DNA from: Sphingomonadales bacterium
Lineage (GTDB): Bacteria > Pseudomonadota > Alphaproteobacteria > Sphingomonadales > Sphingomonadaceae
Assembly: GCA_947470185.1 (NCBI GenBank)
Contig: CANIRZ010000004.1
Span: 1 to 64,000 of the forward strand
Length of the DNA: 64,000 nt
Reading direction: 5' to 3'
Each line of letters opens with the position of its first letter. Positions within the stretch are counted from its first letter, which is position 1. A program made the position numbers and the translations under genes. Of this stretch, positions 56,347 through 64,000 are shown in pieces. The notes beneath the pieces were generated by a model. That model was not told the origin of the DNA. It did no database searches and saw only the letters and a list, made by a program, of their open reading frames with translations.

Positions 56347-57948
56347 ATGAGCGCACCAACCTTATCGAGCCAGATCAACCCCGAAGCCGAAGAGTTTAAG
56401 GCGCGCAGTGCCCATAATCGGGCGCTGCGTGACGACCTTTGGGCGAAAGTCGCCGAAGCCGCGTTAGGTGGTAATGAGAAGTCGCGTGAGCGCCATGCTT
56501 CGCGTGGAAAATTGCTGCCGCGTGAGCGCGTCGAACGCCTGCTTGATCCCGGATCTCCTTTCCTAGAAATCGGCCAGCTTGCAGCGTGCGACCTGTATGA
56601 TAGCGAAATTCCCGGTGCAGGCTTGATCACGGGTATTGGCCGCGTTTCGGGTCGTCAGTGCATGATTGTTTGTAATGACGCGACGGTAAAGGGTGGCACT
56701 TATTACCCGATGACCGTCAAAAAGCATTTACGTGCGCAAGAAATTGCTGAGGCCAACCGGTTGCCGTGCATCTATCTGGTCGACAGCGGCGGCGCCAACC
56801 TGCCGCATCAGGACGAGGTCTTTCCTGACCGCGACCATTTTGGGCGGATCTTTTTCAATCAAGCAAATATGAGCGCCAAGGGCATCCCGCAAATCGCCTG
56901 TGTCATGGGAAGCTGCACCGCGGGCGGCGCTTATGTGCCCGCCATGTCAGACGAGAGCATCATTGTCCGCAATCAGGGTACGATCTTCTTGGCAGGCCCG
57001 CCCCTAGTAAAGGCCGCAACGGGTGAAGAGATTAGCGCCGAGGATTTGGGCGGCGGCGACTTGCATGGTCGCAAATCGGGCGTGGTCGATCATGTGGCCG
57101 AAAATGACGAACATGCGTTGACCATTGTGCGTGATATCATCTCGCATTTAGGTCCAATCTACAAACCGGACATTGACTTAAAAGAGCCTCGCCCGCCAAA
57201 GTTTGACACCGAAGAGCTTTACGGCGTCATCCCCGACGATGTGCGTGCGCCCTATGATGTTCATGAAGTTATCGCGCGGCTGGTCGATGGCAGCGAATTT
57301 CACGAATTTAAGGCGCTGTATGGCACGACCTTAGTCTGCGGCTTTGCACATATCTGGGGGATGCCGGTCGCGATCCTTGCCAACAATGGCGTGCTGTTTT
57401 CGGAAAGCGCGGTCAAAGGCGCGCATTTCATCGAGCTTGCTTGCCAGCGGCGGATACCGCTCTTGTTCCTCCAGAATATCAGCGGCTTTATGGTGGGCGG
57501 CAAATATGAGGCGGAGGGTATCGCCAAGCATGGCGCGAAACTCGTCACCGCCGTCGCCACCGCGAGCGTACCCAAGATCACAGTCCTCATCGGCGGCAGC
57601 TTTGGCGCGGGCAATTACGGCATGTGTGGGCGGGCTTATTCCCCACGTTTTCTTTTCACTTGGCCCAATGCGCGCATTTCGGTGATGGGTGGAGAACAAG
57701 CGGCCTCGGTGCTCGCCACCGTCCACCGCGATGCGGAAAAATGGACGCCGGAGGAAGCCGAAGCCTTCAAGTCCCCAATCCGTCAGAAATATGAGGATGA
57801 AGGCAACCCCTATTACGCGACCTCGCGGCTTTGGGATGATGGTATCATTGACCCGGCGCAGACGAGGGATGTTCTTGGATTGGCGTTTGCGGCCGCACTA
57901 AACGCACCCGTCGAGGAGGCACCCCGCTTTGGGGTGTTCCGAATGTGA
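56347..57948 (+). CDS. mccB: Methylcrotonyl-CoA carboxylase, carboxyltransferase (beta) subunit
   Basis: 533 aa. It carboxylates 3-methylcrotonyl-CoA in leucine breakdown, using biotin on the alpha subunit. The acyl-CoA and biotin crotonase-like halves are intact. The segment [18 protein letters not shown] and the run [19 protein letters not shown] are characteristic of MCC beta rather than propionyl-CoA carboxylase. Other motifs are [16 protein letters not shown] and [16 protein letters not shown]. The stop overlaps the GTG start of mccA. Confidence 0.93.
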   Translation: MSAPTLSSQINPEAEEFKARSAHNRALRDDLWAKVAEAALGGNEKSRERHASRGKLLPRERVERLLDPGSPFLEIGQLAACDLYDSEIPGAGLITGIGRVSGRQCMIVCNDATVKGGTYYPMTVKKHLRAQEIAEANRLPCIYLVDSGGANLPHQDEVFPDRDHFGRIFFNQANMSAKGIPQIACVMGSCTAGGAYVPAMSDESIIVRNQGTIFLAGPPLVKAATGEEISAEDLGGGDLHGRKSGVVDHVAENDEHALTIVRDIISHLGPIYKPDIDLKEPRPPKFDTEELYGVIPDDVRAPYDVHEVIARLVDGSEFHEFKALYGTTLVCGFAHIWGMPVAILANNGVLFSESAVKGAHFIELACQRRIPLLFLQNISGFMVGGKYEAEGIAKHGAKLVTAVATASVPKITVLIGGSFGAGNYGMCGRAYSPRFLFTWPNARISVMGGEQAASVLATVHRDAEKWTPEEAEAFKSPIRQKYEDEGNPYYATSRLWDDGIIDPAQTRDVLGLAFAAALNAPVEEAPRFGVFRM

Positions 57949-59813
57949 CCCAGATGATCCAATCTCTCCTCATTGCCAATCGCGGCGAGATTGCTTGCCG
58001 GATTATCCGTACCGCGCGCGACATGGGCATTCGCACGGTTGCGGTCTATTCGGATGCCGATGCCACGGCGCTGCATGTACAGGAAGCCGATGAGGCGGTG
58101 CATATCGGGGCGTCGCCGGCGCGTGAGAGTTATTTGGTGGGGGATAAGATTATCGCTGCTGCCAAAGCCACGGGCGCAGAAGCAATCCATCCCGGCTATG
58201 GCTTCCTCTCCGAAAACGCGGAATTTGCGCAGGCGGTGATTGACGCCGGCCTCATCTGGGTCGGGCCAACACCTGCGAGCATTTCGGCAATGGGCCTGAA
58301 AGATGCGGCCAAGAAGCTGATGGCCGAAGCCGGCGTGCCCGTTACCCCGGGCTATATGGGCGAGAACCAAGACTCTGCGTTCCTTGGCGAACGTGCCGCA
58401 GAGATCGGCTATCCCGTGCTCATCAAGGCGGTCGCGGGCGGCGGCGGCAAAGGCATGCGAAAGGTTGACGACGCGGCCGACTTTGCCGATGCGCTCGCCT
58501 CTTGCCAGCGTGAGGCCAGCGCCTCATTCGGCAATGCGCATGTGTTGATCGAGAAATATATTCAGCGCCCGCGCCACATTGAGGTGCAGGTTTTTGGCGA
58601 CACCCATGGCAACATCGTTCATTTGTTTGAACGCGATTGCTCACTGCAACGCCGCCACCAAAAGGTAATCGAGGAAGCCCCCGCACCGGGCATGGACGCG
58701 GCAACGCGCGAGATACTCTGCGCCACGGCGGTGAAGGCGGCAAAGGCGGTCGACTATGTCGGCGCAGGCACGATCGAGTTCATCGCCGACGCCTCCGAAG
58801 GTCTGCGCGCCGACCGCATCTGGTTCATGGAAATGAACACGCGGTTGCAGGTCGAACATCCCGTCACCGAGGAAATCACTGGGGTCGATCTGGTGGAGTG
58901 GCAACTGCGCGTGGCGAGCGGGGAAGCGTTGCCGAAGCGGCAGGACGAACTTAAGATTGACGGCTGGGCCATCGAAGCGCGGTTGTATGCAGAAAATCCT
59001 GCGACGGGTTTTCTGCCGAGCATCGGGACGCTCGATCATCTGGAGTTTCCAGACGAACTGCGCATCGACACAGGCGTCGAACAAGGCGGCGAAGTTTCGC
59101 CCTTCTACGATCCCATGATCGCCAAGCTCATCGCTTGGGGCGAAGCCCGAGACGAGGCGATTGACCTTTTGCGTGACGGAATTGATGGCACCGAAGTCTG
59201 GCCCGTGAAAACGAACGCCGGATTCCTGGGTCGGTTGCTTGATCTCGATGAATTTGGGCTAGGGGACGTCGATACCGGCCTGATTGCGCGCGAAGTCGAT
59301 GATCTTGTCCATCCATCCGAACCGGAGCCTGAAGAGCTTGCTGAAGCTGCGGCATTGTTGTGCGCCAGCCCCGGCGACGGGCCAGTCAGTGCAATGCTAG
59401 GTTTTCGTTTGAATGCACCGTCGCGGGCTGAGGCACGCCTCTTGGACGATGCCGGCAATATCCATGTCGTCGCGTTCGATGAAGTTGAGGCCGACGAACC
59501 CACGGCCGACGTGCTGGCCTTTGCCGATGGTTTTGCGCGTCGCTATGTTCTGGATGAACCGCGTGGGTCTGGGCACAGTGCCGCCAGTGATGGGGCTATC
59601 TTGTCCCCGATGCCTGGCCGCATCATCGCGGTCGAGGTAGCGGCGGGTGATAGCGTCACCAAAGGGCAAAAGCTTGTGACGCTCGAAGCGATGAAGATGG
59701 AGCACAGCCTCACCGCGCCGTTCGATGGGACAGTGGCGGAGCTGAATGCCGAGGTTGGTGCCCAAGTGCAGGTTGAGGCGTTGTTGGTGCGGATAGAGGT
59801 AGTGGAAGTGTAA
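57945..59813 (+). CDS. mccA: Methylcrotonyl-CoA carboxylase, biotin-carboxylase and carrier (alpha) subunit
   Basis: 622 aa. The biotin carboxylase domain (1-450) has [29 protein letters not shown], the glycine-rich ATP loop [12 protein letters not shown], and [15 protein letters not shown] linker follows, then the C-terminal biotinyl domain with EAMKMEH (biotin Lys584). The GTG at 57945 overlaps the mccB stop; ATG 57954 is a possible shorter start. Its stop overlaps the MaoC start (TAATG). Confidence 0.94.
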   Translation: MTQMIQSLLIANRGEIACRIIRTARDMGIRTVAVYSDADATALHVQEADEAVHIGASPARESYLVGDKIIAAAKATGAEAIHPGYGFLSENAEFAQAVIDAGLIWVGPTPASISAMGLKDAAKKLMAEAGVPVTPGYMGENQDSAFLGERAAEIGYPVLIKAVAGGGGKGMRKVDDAADFADALASCQREASASFGNAHVLIEKYIQRPRHIEVQVFGDTHGNIVHLFERDCSLQRRHQKVIEEAPAPGMDAATREILCATAVKAAKAVDYVGAGTIEFIADASEGLRADRIWFMEMNTRLQVEHPVTEEITGVDLVEWQLRVASGEALPKRQDELKIDGWAIEARLYAENPATGFLPSIGTLDHLEFPDELRIDTGVEQGGEVSPFYDPMIAKLIAWGEARDEAIDLLRDGIDGTEVWPVKTNAGFLGRLLDLDEFGLGDVDTGLIAREVDDLVHPSEPEPEELAEAAALLCASPGDGPVSAMLGFRLNAPSRAEARLLDDAGNIHVVAFDEVEADEPTADVLAFADGFARRYVLDEPRGSGHSAASDGAILSPMPGRIIAVEVAAGDSVTKGQKLVTLEAMKMEHSLTAPFDGTVAELNAEVGAQVQVEALLVRIEVVEV

Positions 59814-60259
59814 TGGCAGGCAAATATTTCAACCAATGGCAAATCGGCGACAGCATCATTCATGAAATTCGCCGCACGGTAACCGAGACGGATAATCTGC
59901 TTTTTTCGGTCATGACCCACAATCCGCAGCCGCTGCATATCGACGCGGAGGCGGCGAAGGCCAGTGAGTTTGGGCAAATCCTCGTCAATGGCACCTTCAC
60001 CTTTGCCCTGATGGTCGGGCTTTCGGTGGGCGACACCACGCTGGGCACGTTGGTTGCGAACCTTGGTTATGACAAGTTGGTGATGCCCAAACCTGTATTT
60101 ATTGGTGATACGCTGCGCGCGGAAACCGAGGTCATTGCGCTCAAGGAAAGCAAGTCGCGGCCAGATGCCGGCGTTGTGACTTTCCTTCACCGCTGCATCA
60201 ACCAGCGCGACGAAATTGTATGCCAGTCCGAGCGCGCAGCATTGCTGAAGAAGGCTTAG
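59813..60259 (+). CDS. MaoC-family enoyl-CoA hydratase
   Basis: 148-aa hot-dog hydratase. The active-site segment VMTHNPQPLHIDAEAA (cf. D/N-x4-H) is followed by GQILVNGTFTFALMVGLSV. Closest in style to methylmalyl/mesaconyl-CoA or itaconyl-CoA type hydratases. Located right after MCC and before a CitE-type lyase, it may hydrate 3-methylglutaconyl-CoA in place of the crotonase-type LiuC (inference). Confidence 0.85.
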   Translation: MAGKYFNQWQIGDSIIHEIRRTVTETDNLLFSVMTHNPQPLHIDAEAAKASEFGQILVNGTFTFALMVGLSVGDTTLGTLVANLGYDKLVMPKPVFIGDTLRAETEVIALKESKSRPDAGVVTFLHRCINQRDEIVCQSERAALLKKA

Positions 60260-60295
60260 ATTGCGTTCAGAATGGACGAAGGCCATAAAGGCGGC

Positions 60296-61147
60296 ATGAA
60301 ACTACGCTCGCTCCTTTTCGTCCCGGGTGACCGGCCTGACCGTTTTGCAAAGGCCGCTGCCAGCGGTGCTGATGCGATCATCATTGATCTTGAAGACTCG
60401 GTTGCTGCCAATCGGAAGATTGAAGCGCGCGAGGCGACGGCCGAGTATCTGTCGGGCGACCGCCCCATTCCAGTGTTCGTGCGCGTCAACCCGCAGGATA
60501 GCCATCTAACACATGACGATCTCGCGTCAGTGTTGCCCTACATGCCCGATGGCATTGTCTTGCCCAAGGCAGAGGGCGCGCGCTCAGTCAACTGGCTGCG
60601 CGCGGAGGCCGCGGCGGTGGCGGACAGTCAGGATGGCGAAGCCCCGCCGATTTTGCCGATAGCGACTGAAACCCCCGGAGCAGTATTTGACCTTGGCACC
60701 TTGCGTGAGGTCGCCCATTATCTGGTTGGCGTAAGCTGGGGCGCAGAGGACCTGCCCGCCGCGATAGGGGCCGCAACCGCGCGCGAAGCGGATGGCCGTT
60801 ACACAGCGCCATATGAATTGGTGCGGTCGCTTACGCTTTTTGCCGCGCATGCCGCGGGGGTTGCGGCAATCGACACGGTGTTTCCGAACATAAAAGACGA
60901 GGCCGGCCTTACCGCTTATGTCGGCCGCGCCGCGCGGGACGGTTTCAGTGGTATGCTCGCCATTCACCCGTCGCAGGTGGCCGCAATCAACGCAGGCTTT
61001 ACGCCTTCCGCCGAACAGCTTGCGCATGCGCAATCAGTTGTAGACGCCTTCGCTGCCAACCCCGGCGCAGGGGTGCTGCAAATGGATGGTAAAATGATCG
61101 ATGCGCCGCATTTGAAAGCGGCGCTATCGATCCTCGCAAGGGCTTAA
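60296..61147 (+). CDS. CitE-like CoA-ester lyase (HpcH/HpaI family)
   Basis: 283 aa from ATG 60296, which has AAAGGCGG upstream; ATG 60272 would add 8 residues. TIM-barrel lyase with [36 protein letters not shown], the metal/glutamate motif [24 protein letters not shown] and [11 protein letters not shown]. Family members cleave malyl-, citramalyl- or related hydroxyacyl-CoAs. Its stop and the acnA stop share a TTAA, the genes being convergent. Confidence 0.88.
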   Translation: MKLRSLLFVPGDRPDRFAKAAASGADAIIIDLEDSVAANRKIEAREATAEYLSGDRPIPVFVRVNPQDSHLTHDDLASVLPYMPDGIVLPKAEGARSVNWLRAEAAAVADSQDGEAPPILPIATETPGAVFDLGTLREVAHYLVGVSWGAEDLPAAIGAATAREADGRYTAPYELVRSLTLFAAHAAGVAAIDTVFPNIKDEAGLTAYVGRAARDGFSGMLAIHPSQVAAINAGFTPSAEQLAHAQSVVDAFAANPGAGVLQMDGKMIDAPHLKAALSILARA

Positions 61148-63819
61148 GCAGCCAATTTCCTCAGCACATAATGTAGAATTCCGCCGTTCATGAAATATTC
61201 GACTTCGTTCGCGGTATCGATGCGGCACAAAGTGTCGAAATTGAACGTCGAGCCATCCTTGCGCGTAACCATCACGGTTACCGTCTGGCGCGGCTGAAGC
61301 ATTCCTACGCTGGTGATTGTAAAGCTGTCATCGGCAGTCAGGCCAAGCGTTGTCCGGCTTTCGCCTTCTAGGAACTGCAGCGGCAATACGCCCATGCCAA
61401 CAAGGTTGGAACGGTGGATACGTTCGAAGCTTTCGACGATCACCGCGCGGACGCCCAGAAGGTTGGTGCCCTTGGCGGCCCAATCTCGTGACGAACCTGT
61501 GCCATATTCCTTGCCTGCGATGACAACTAAGGGTGTGCCGTCGGCTTTATGCTTCATGGCGGCATCATAAATTGCCATGACTTCGCCTTTATAGCTGCTC
61601 ATGCCGCCTTCGATGCCGGGGACCATTTCGTTTTTGATCCGGATGTTGGCAAAGGTTCCGCGCATCATGACATCATGATGCCCGCGCCGCGCGCCATAGG
61701 AGTTGAAGTCAGCTTTGCTAACCTGATGCTCTAAAAGGAATTTTCCTGCCGGGCTGTCCGCTTTGATGCTGCCAGCAGGAGATATGTGGTCGGTGGTAAT
61801 CGAGTCACCCAAAATCGCCAGTGGCCTTGCCTCGATAATGTCCATTACGGGCGCTGGCGTCATGCTCATCCCCTCAAAATAGGGCGGATTTGCGACATAA
61901 GTCGACCCAGCGCGCCATTGATAGGTGTCCGAACCTTCGACCTGTATCTTCTGCCAATGCGCGTCGCCTTCATAGACCTTTGCATAGCGCGCGGTGAACA
62001 TCGAACGGTCGATGTTTGCGGTCATGACATCATGCACTTCTTGATTGGTGGGCCAGATATCGCGCAGATATACATCGCTGCCGTCTGTTGCCTGACCAAT
62101 GGGCGTGGTTGTGAAGTCTTCGGTCACTGTGCCCTTAAGCGCGTAGGCGACAACCAAGGGCGGCGACGCAAGGAAGTTGGCGCGCACATCGGGCGACACG
62201 CGGCCTTCAAAGTTGCGGTTACCCGAAATGACGGAGGCGGCAACAATATCATGGCCATTAATCGCCGCCGAAATCGGTTCCGCCAATGGGCCAGAGTTCC
62301 CGATGCAGGTCGTGCAGCCATAGCCGACCAAGTTAAAGCCAACCGCGTCCAAATCCGCGGTTAGGCCCGCACGATCGAGATAATCGGTCACAACCTGTGA
62401 CCCCGGCGCAAGTGATGTTTTTACCCATGGCTTGGGGCGCAAGCCAAAGGCATTGGCCTTGCGCGCAACCAGCCCAGCGGCAACGAGCACGCTTGGGTTC
62501 GAGGTGTTGGTGCAGCTTGTAATCGCCGCAATCACAACGTCGCCATCGCCAATGTCATGCGTCTTGCCCTCAACCGCGACGCGCTTTGCGCTGTCATGCT
62601 TGTAGACGTTGAGGAGATCGTCGTTGAACACATTGTCGACTTGCGTGAGGATCACCTTGTCCTGCGGACGCTTTGGCCCTGCTAGCGATGGAACCACGCT
62701 GCCCATGTCGAGCGAAAGCGTGTCGGTGAAAATCGGGTCCGCCATATCGGCATAAGCCCACAGGCCTTGTTCTTTGGCATAAGCCTCAACGAGCGCAATC
62801 TGGTCTTCATCACGGCCGGTCAGGCGCAGATATTCGATGGTCTTTTCATCAATGCCAAAGAAACCACAGGTCGCACCATATTCAGGCGCCATGTTGGCAA
62901 GCGTCGCACGGTCGGCAAGCGACAAGGACGCAAGACCGGGGCCATAATATTCCACAAAGCGGCCAACAACCCCCTTTGCACGCAGCATTTGCGTTGCGGT
63001 CAACACAAGGTCGGTCGCGGTTACGCCCTCGGCCAACGCGCCGGTCAGTTTGAAGCCAACGACTTCGGGGATCAACATCGATACCGGCTGGCCAAGCATT
63101 GCGGCCTCGGCCTCAATCCCGCCAACGCCCCAACCCAACACGCCAAGACCGTTGATCATCGTCGTGTGGCTGTCTGTGCCGACGCAGGTGTCGGGGTAGG
63201 CGATTGTCGCGCCATCTTCGCCAACGCTCGTCCATACCGCCTGCGCGATATGCTCCAGATTGACCTGATGGCAAATGCCAGTGCCCGGAGGAACCGCCTT
63301 AAAATTGTTCAGCGATTTTGAACCCCATTTCAAAAAGTCATAGCGTTCGGCATTGCGTTGATATTCGATTTCGACATTCTGTTCGGCTGCCTTGGGGTGG
63401 CCGAATTCGTCGACCATGACGCTATGGTCAATGACCAGATGCACGGGGACGAGCGGATTGATCTTCGACGGATCCGCCTTCAACGCGGTCATCGCGTCGC
63501 GCATCGCGGCCAAGTCGACAACGCAAGGAACGCCGGTAAAATCCTGCAACAAAACGCGGGCAGGGCGATATTGAATTTCGCGGTCCGACTTGGCGTCCTT
63601 CTGCCAATCGATCAACGCCTGCACATCCTGCACCGAAACCGTGAAACCGCCATCTTCAAAGCGCAGCAGATTTTCGAGCAATACCTTCATCGAAAACGGC
63701 AGACGCGACACATCGCCCAATTTCTCCGAGACCTTTTTGATCGAGAAATAATCCACCGTCTTGCCGCCAGCGGTCAAGGTGGAACGGGTTTGCAGGCTGT
63801 CTAATCCGATTGCGGTCAT
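61144..63819 (-). CDS. acnA: Aconitate hydratase A
   Basis: TCA-cycle iron-sulfur enzyme converting citrate to isocitrate, IRP/AcnA type. 891 aa from ATG 63819; the frame upstream of it is not coding. The cluster cysteines are in [12 protein letters not shown] and [14 protein letters not shown]. The swivel domain contains [13 protein letters not shown] and [21 protein letters not shown] lies upstream of the start. Confidence 0.97.
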   Translation of the reverse strand: MTAIGLDSLQTRSTLTAGGKTVDYFSIKKVSEKLGDVSRLPFSMKVLLENLLRFEDGGFTVSVQDVQALIDWQKDAKSDREIQYRPARVLLQDFTGVPCVVDLAAMRDAMTALKADPSKINPLVPVHLVIDHSVMVDEFGHPKAAEQNVEIEYQRNAERYDFLKWGSKSLNNFKAVPPGTGICHQVNLEHIAQAVWTSVGEDGATIAYPDTCVGTDSHTTMINGLGVLGWGVGGIEAEAAMLGQPVSMLIPEVVGFKLTGALAEGVTATDLVLTATQMLRAKGVVGRFVEYYGPGLASLSLADRATLANMAPEYGATCGFFGIDEKTIEYLRLTGRDEDQIALVEAYAKEQGLWAYADMADPIFTDTLSLDMGSVVPSLAGPKRPQDKVILTQVDNVFNDDLLNVYKHDSAKRVAVEGKTHDIGDGDVVIAAITSCTNTSNPSVLVAAGLVARKANAFGLRPKPWVKTSLAPGSQVVTDYLDRAGLTADLDAVGFNLVGYGCTTCIGNSGPLAEPISAAINGHDIVAASVISGNRNFEGRVSPDVRANFLASPPLVVAYALKGTVTEDFTTTPIGQATDGSDVYLRDIWPTNQEVHDVMTANIDRSMFTARYAKVYEGDAHWQKIQVEGSDTYQWRAGSTYVANPPYFEGMSMTPAPVMDIIEARPLAILGDSITTDHISPAGSIKADSPAGKFLLEHQVSKADFNSYGARRGHHDVMMRGTFANIRIKNEMVPGIEGGMSSYKGEVMAIYDAAMKHKADGTPLVVIAGKEYGTGSSRDWAAKGTNLLGVRAVIVESFERIHRSNLVGMGVLPLQFLEGESRTTLGLTADDSFTITSVGMLQPRQTVTVMVTRKDGSTFNFDTLCRIDTANEVEYFMNGGILHYVLRKLAA

Positions 63820-64000
63820 TTTATCACTATCCCTTAAAATTTGGGCTTTTGGCCGGATGGGGAAGACAACACGGTCACCGCTATCTGCGGCCACTGAACG
63901 CGCGTCAAACCAGCGTAAAAGCGGGAGATTCGTTTGCTGGCCGCGCCTTAGCGCTTATGGGGTGGGGGTGCAAGATACGACTGTGACCCTATCGACCCCA
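63820..64000. other. Region upstream of acnA to the window edge
   Basis: Holds the acnA promoter region. A plus-strand frame beginning GTGGGGGTGCAAGATACG near 63961 runs off the window end without a stop (MQDTTVTLSTP from the inner GTG). It could be the first codons of a divergent gene, but too little is visible to support it. Confidence 0.2.

Noticed and set aside
1-64000. CRISPR arrays, insertion sequences, phage genes, rRNA operons
   Set aside because: No direct-repeat arrays, transposase motifs, phage structural genes or rRNA segments were noticed in the read-through.

Overview
The window reads as a continuous stretch of chromosome from an alphaproteobacterium, most likely a sphingomonad (inference). 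It has a moderate GC content. It carries alphaproteobacterial marker families (DUF1013/TrcR, DUF1192, a one-cysteine DksA, an RNase E with a large insert in its S1 domain), a complete Entner-Doudoroff gene set and a TonB-dependent receptor. No insertion sequence, prophage, CRISPR array or rRNA operon was seen. The left edge cuts rne, and no gene is clearly entered at the right edge.

Layout. 1-7 kb: envelope and information genes (rne, amiC, a class A PBP, prfB). 7-16 kb: acyl-CoA metabolism (acs, an AMACR/CaiB-type protein, a thiolase, a FadB-type protein), a shared terminator, then a convergent TonB-dependent receptor. 16.6-19.9 kb: a fused alpha/beta 2-oxoacid dehydrogenase E1 overlapping a FabD-like acyltransferase gene. 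20-25.5 kb: the glucose-to-KDPG operon zwf-edd-glk-eda-pgl. 25.5-42 kb: housekeeping and regulatory genes (PilZ, dksA, serS, surE, an NlpD-like protein, rimO, a KAS III-like synthase, recF, clpA, trcR). Two small genes missed by length-limited gene calling, a 58-aa PspC protein and a 39-aa membrane peptide, lie here behind a sigma54-like promoter.

42-54 kb is a catabolic district: an MBL-fold hydrolase, FadD, DinB, a TetR regulator, an unusual tRNA, a nitronate monooxygenase-type protein, and a cassette in which a kinase-like (APH) protein with a C-terminal LvaB/DUF6285-like part is followed by an acyl-CoA dehydrogenase. That cassette resembles the 4-hydroxyacyl-CoA phosphorylation route known from levulinate catabolism.

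54.6-61 kb is one tightly packed unit: ribB-ribH-mccB-mccA-maoC-citE, convergent with acnA. Its first gene encodes an unusual three-part protein: an N-terminal helix-turn-helix-like segment, a complete DHBP synthase (RibB), and a GTP cyclohydrolase II-like tail without its zinc cysteines. Directly upstream is a perfect 7-2-7 palindrome plus a third copy of the half-site, overlapping a plausible promoter. I read this as a candidate self-regulating riboflavin enzyme that may also set transcription of the leucine/acyl-CoA carboxylase genes behind it. It is the best candidate here for an undescribed system. All functional statements come from motif reading and remembered family knowledge; no searches were run.
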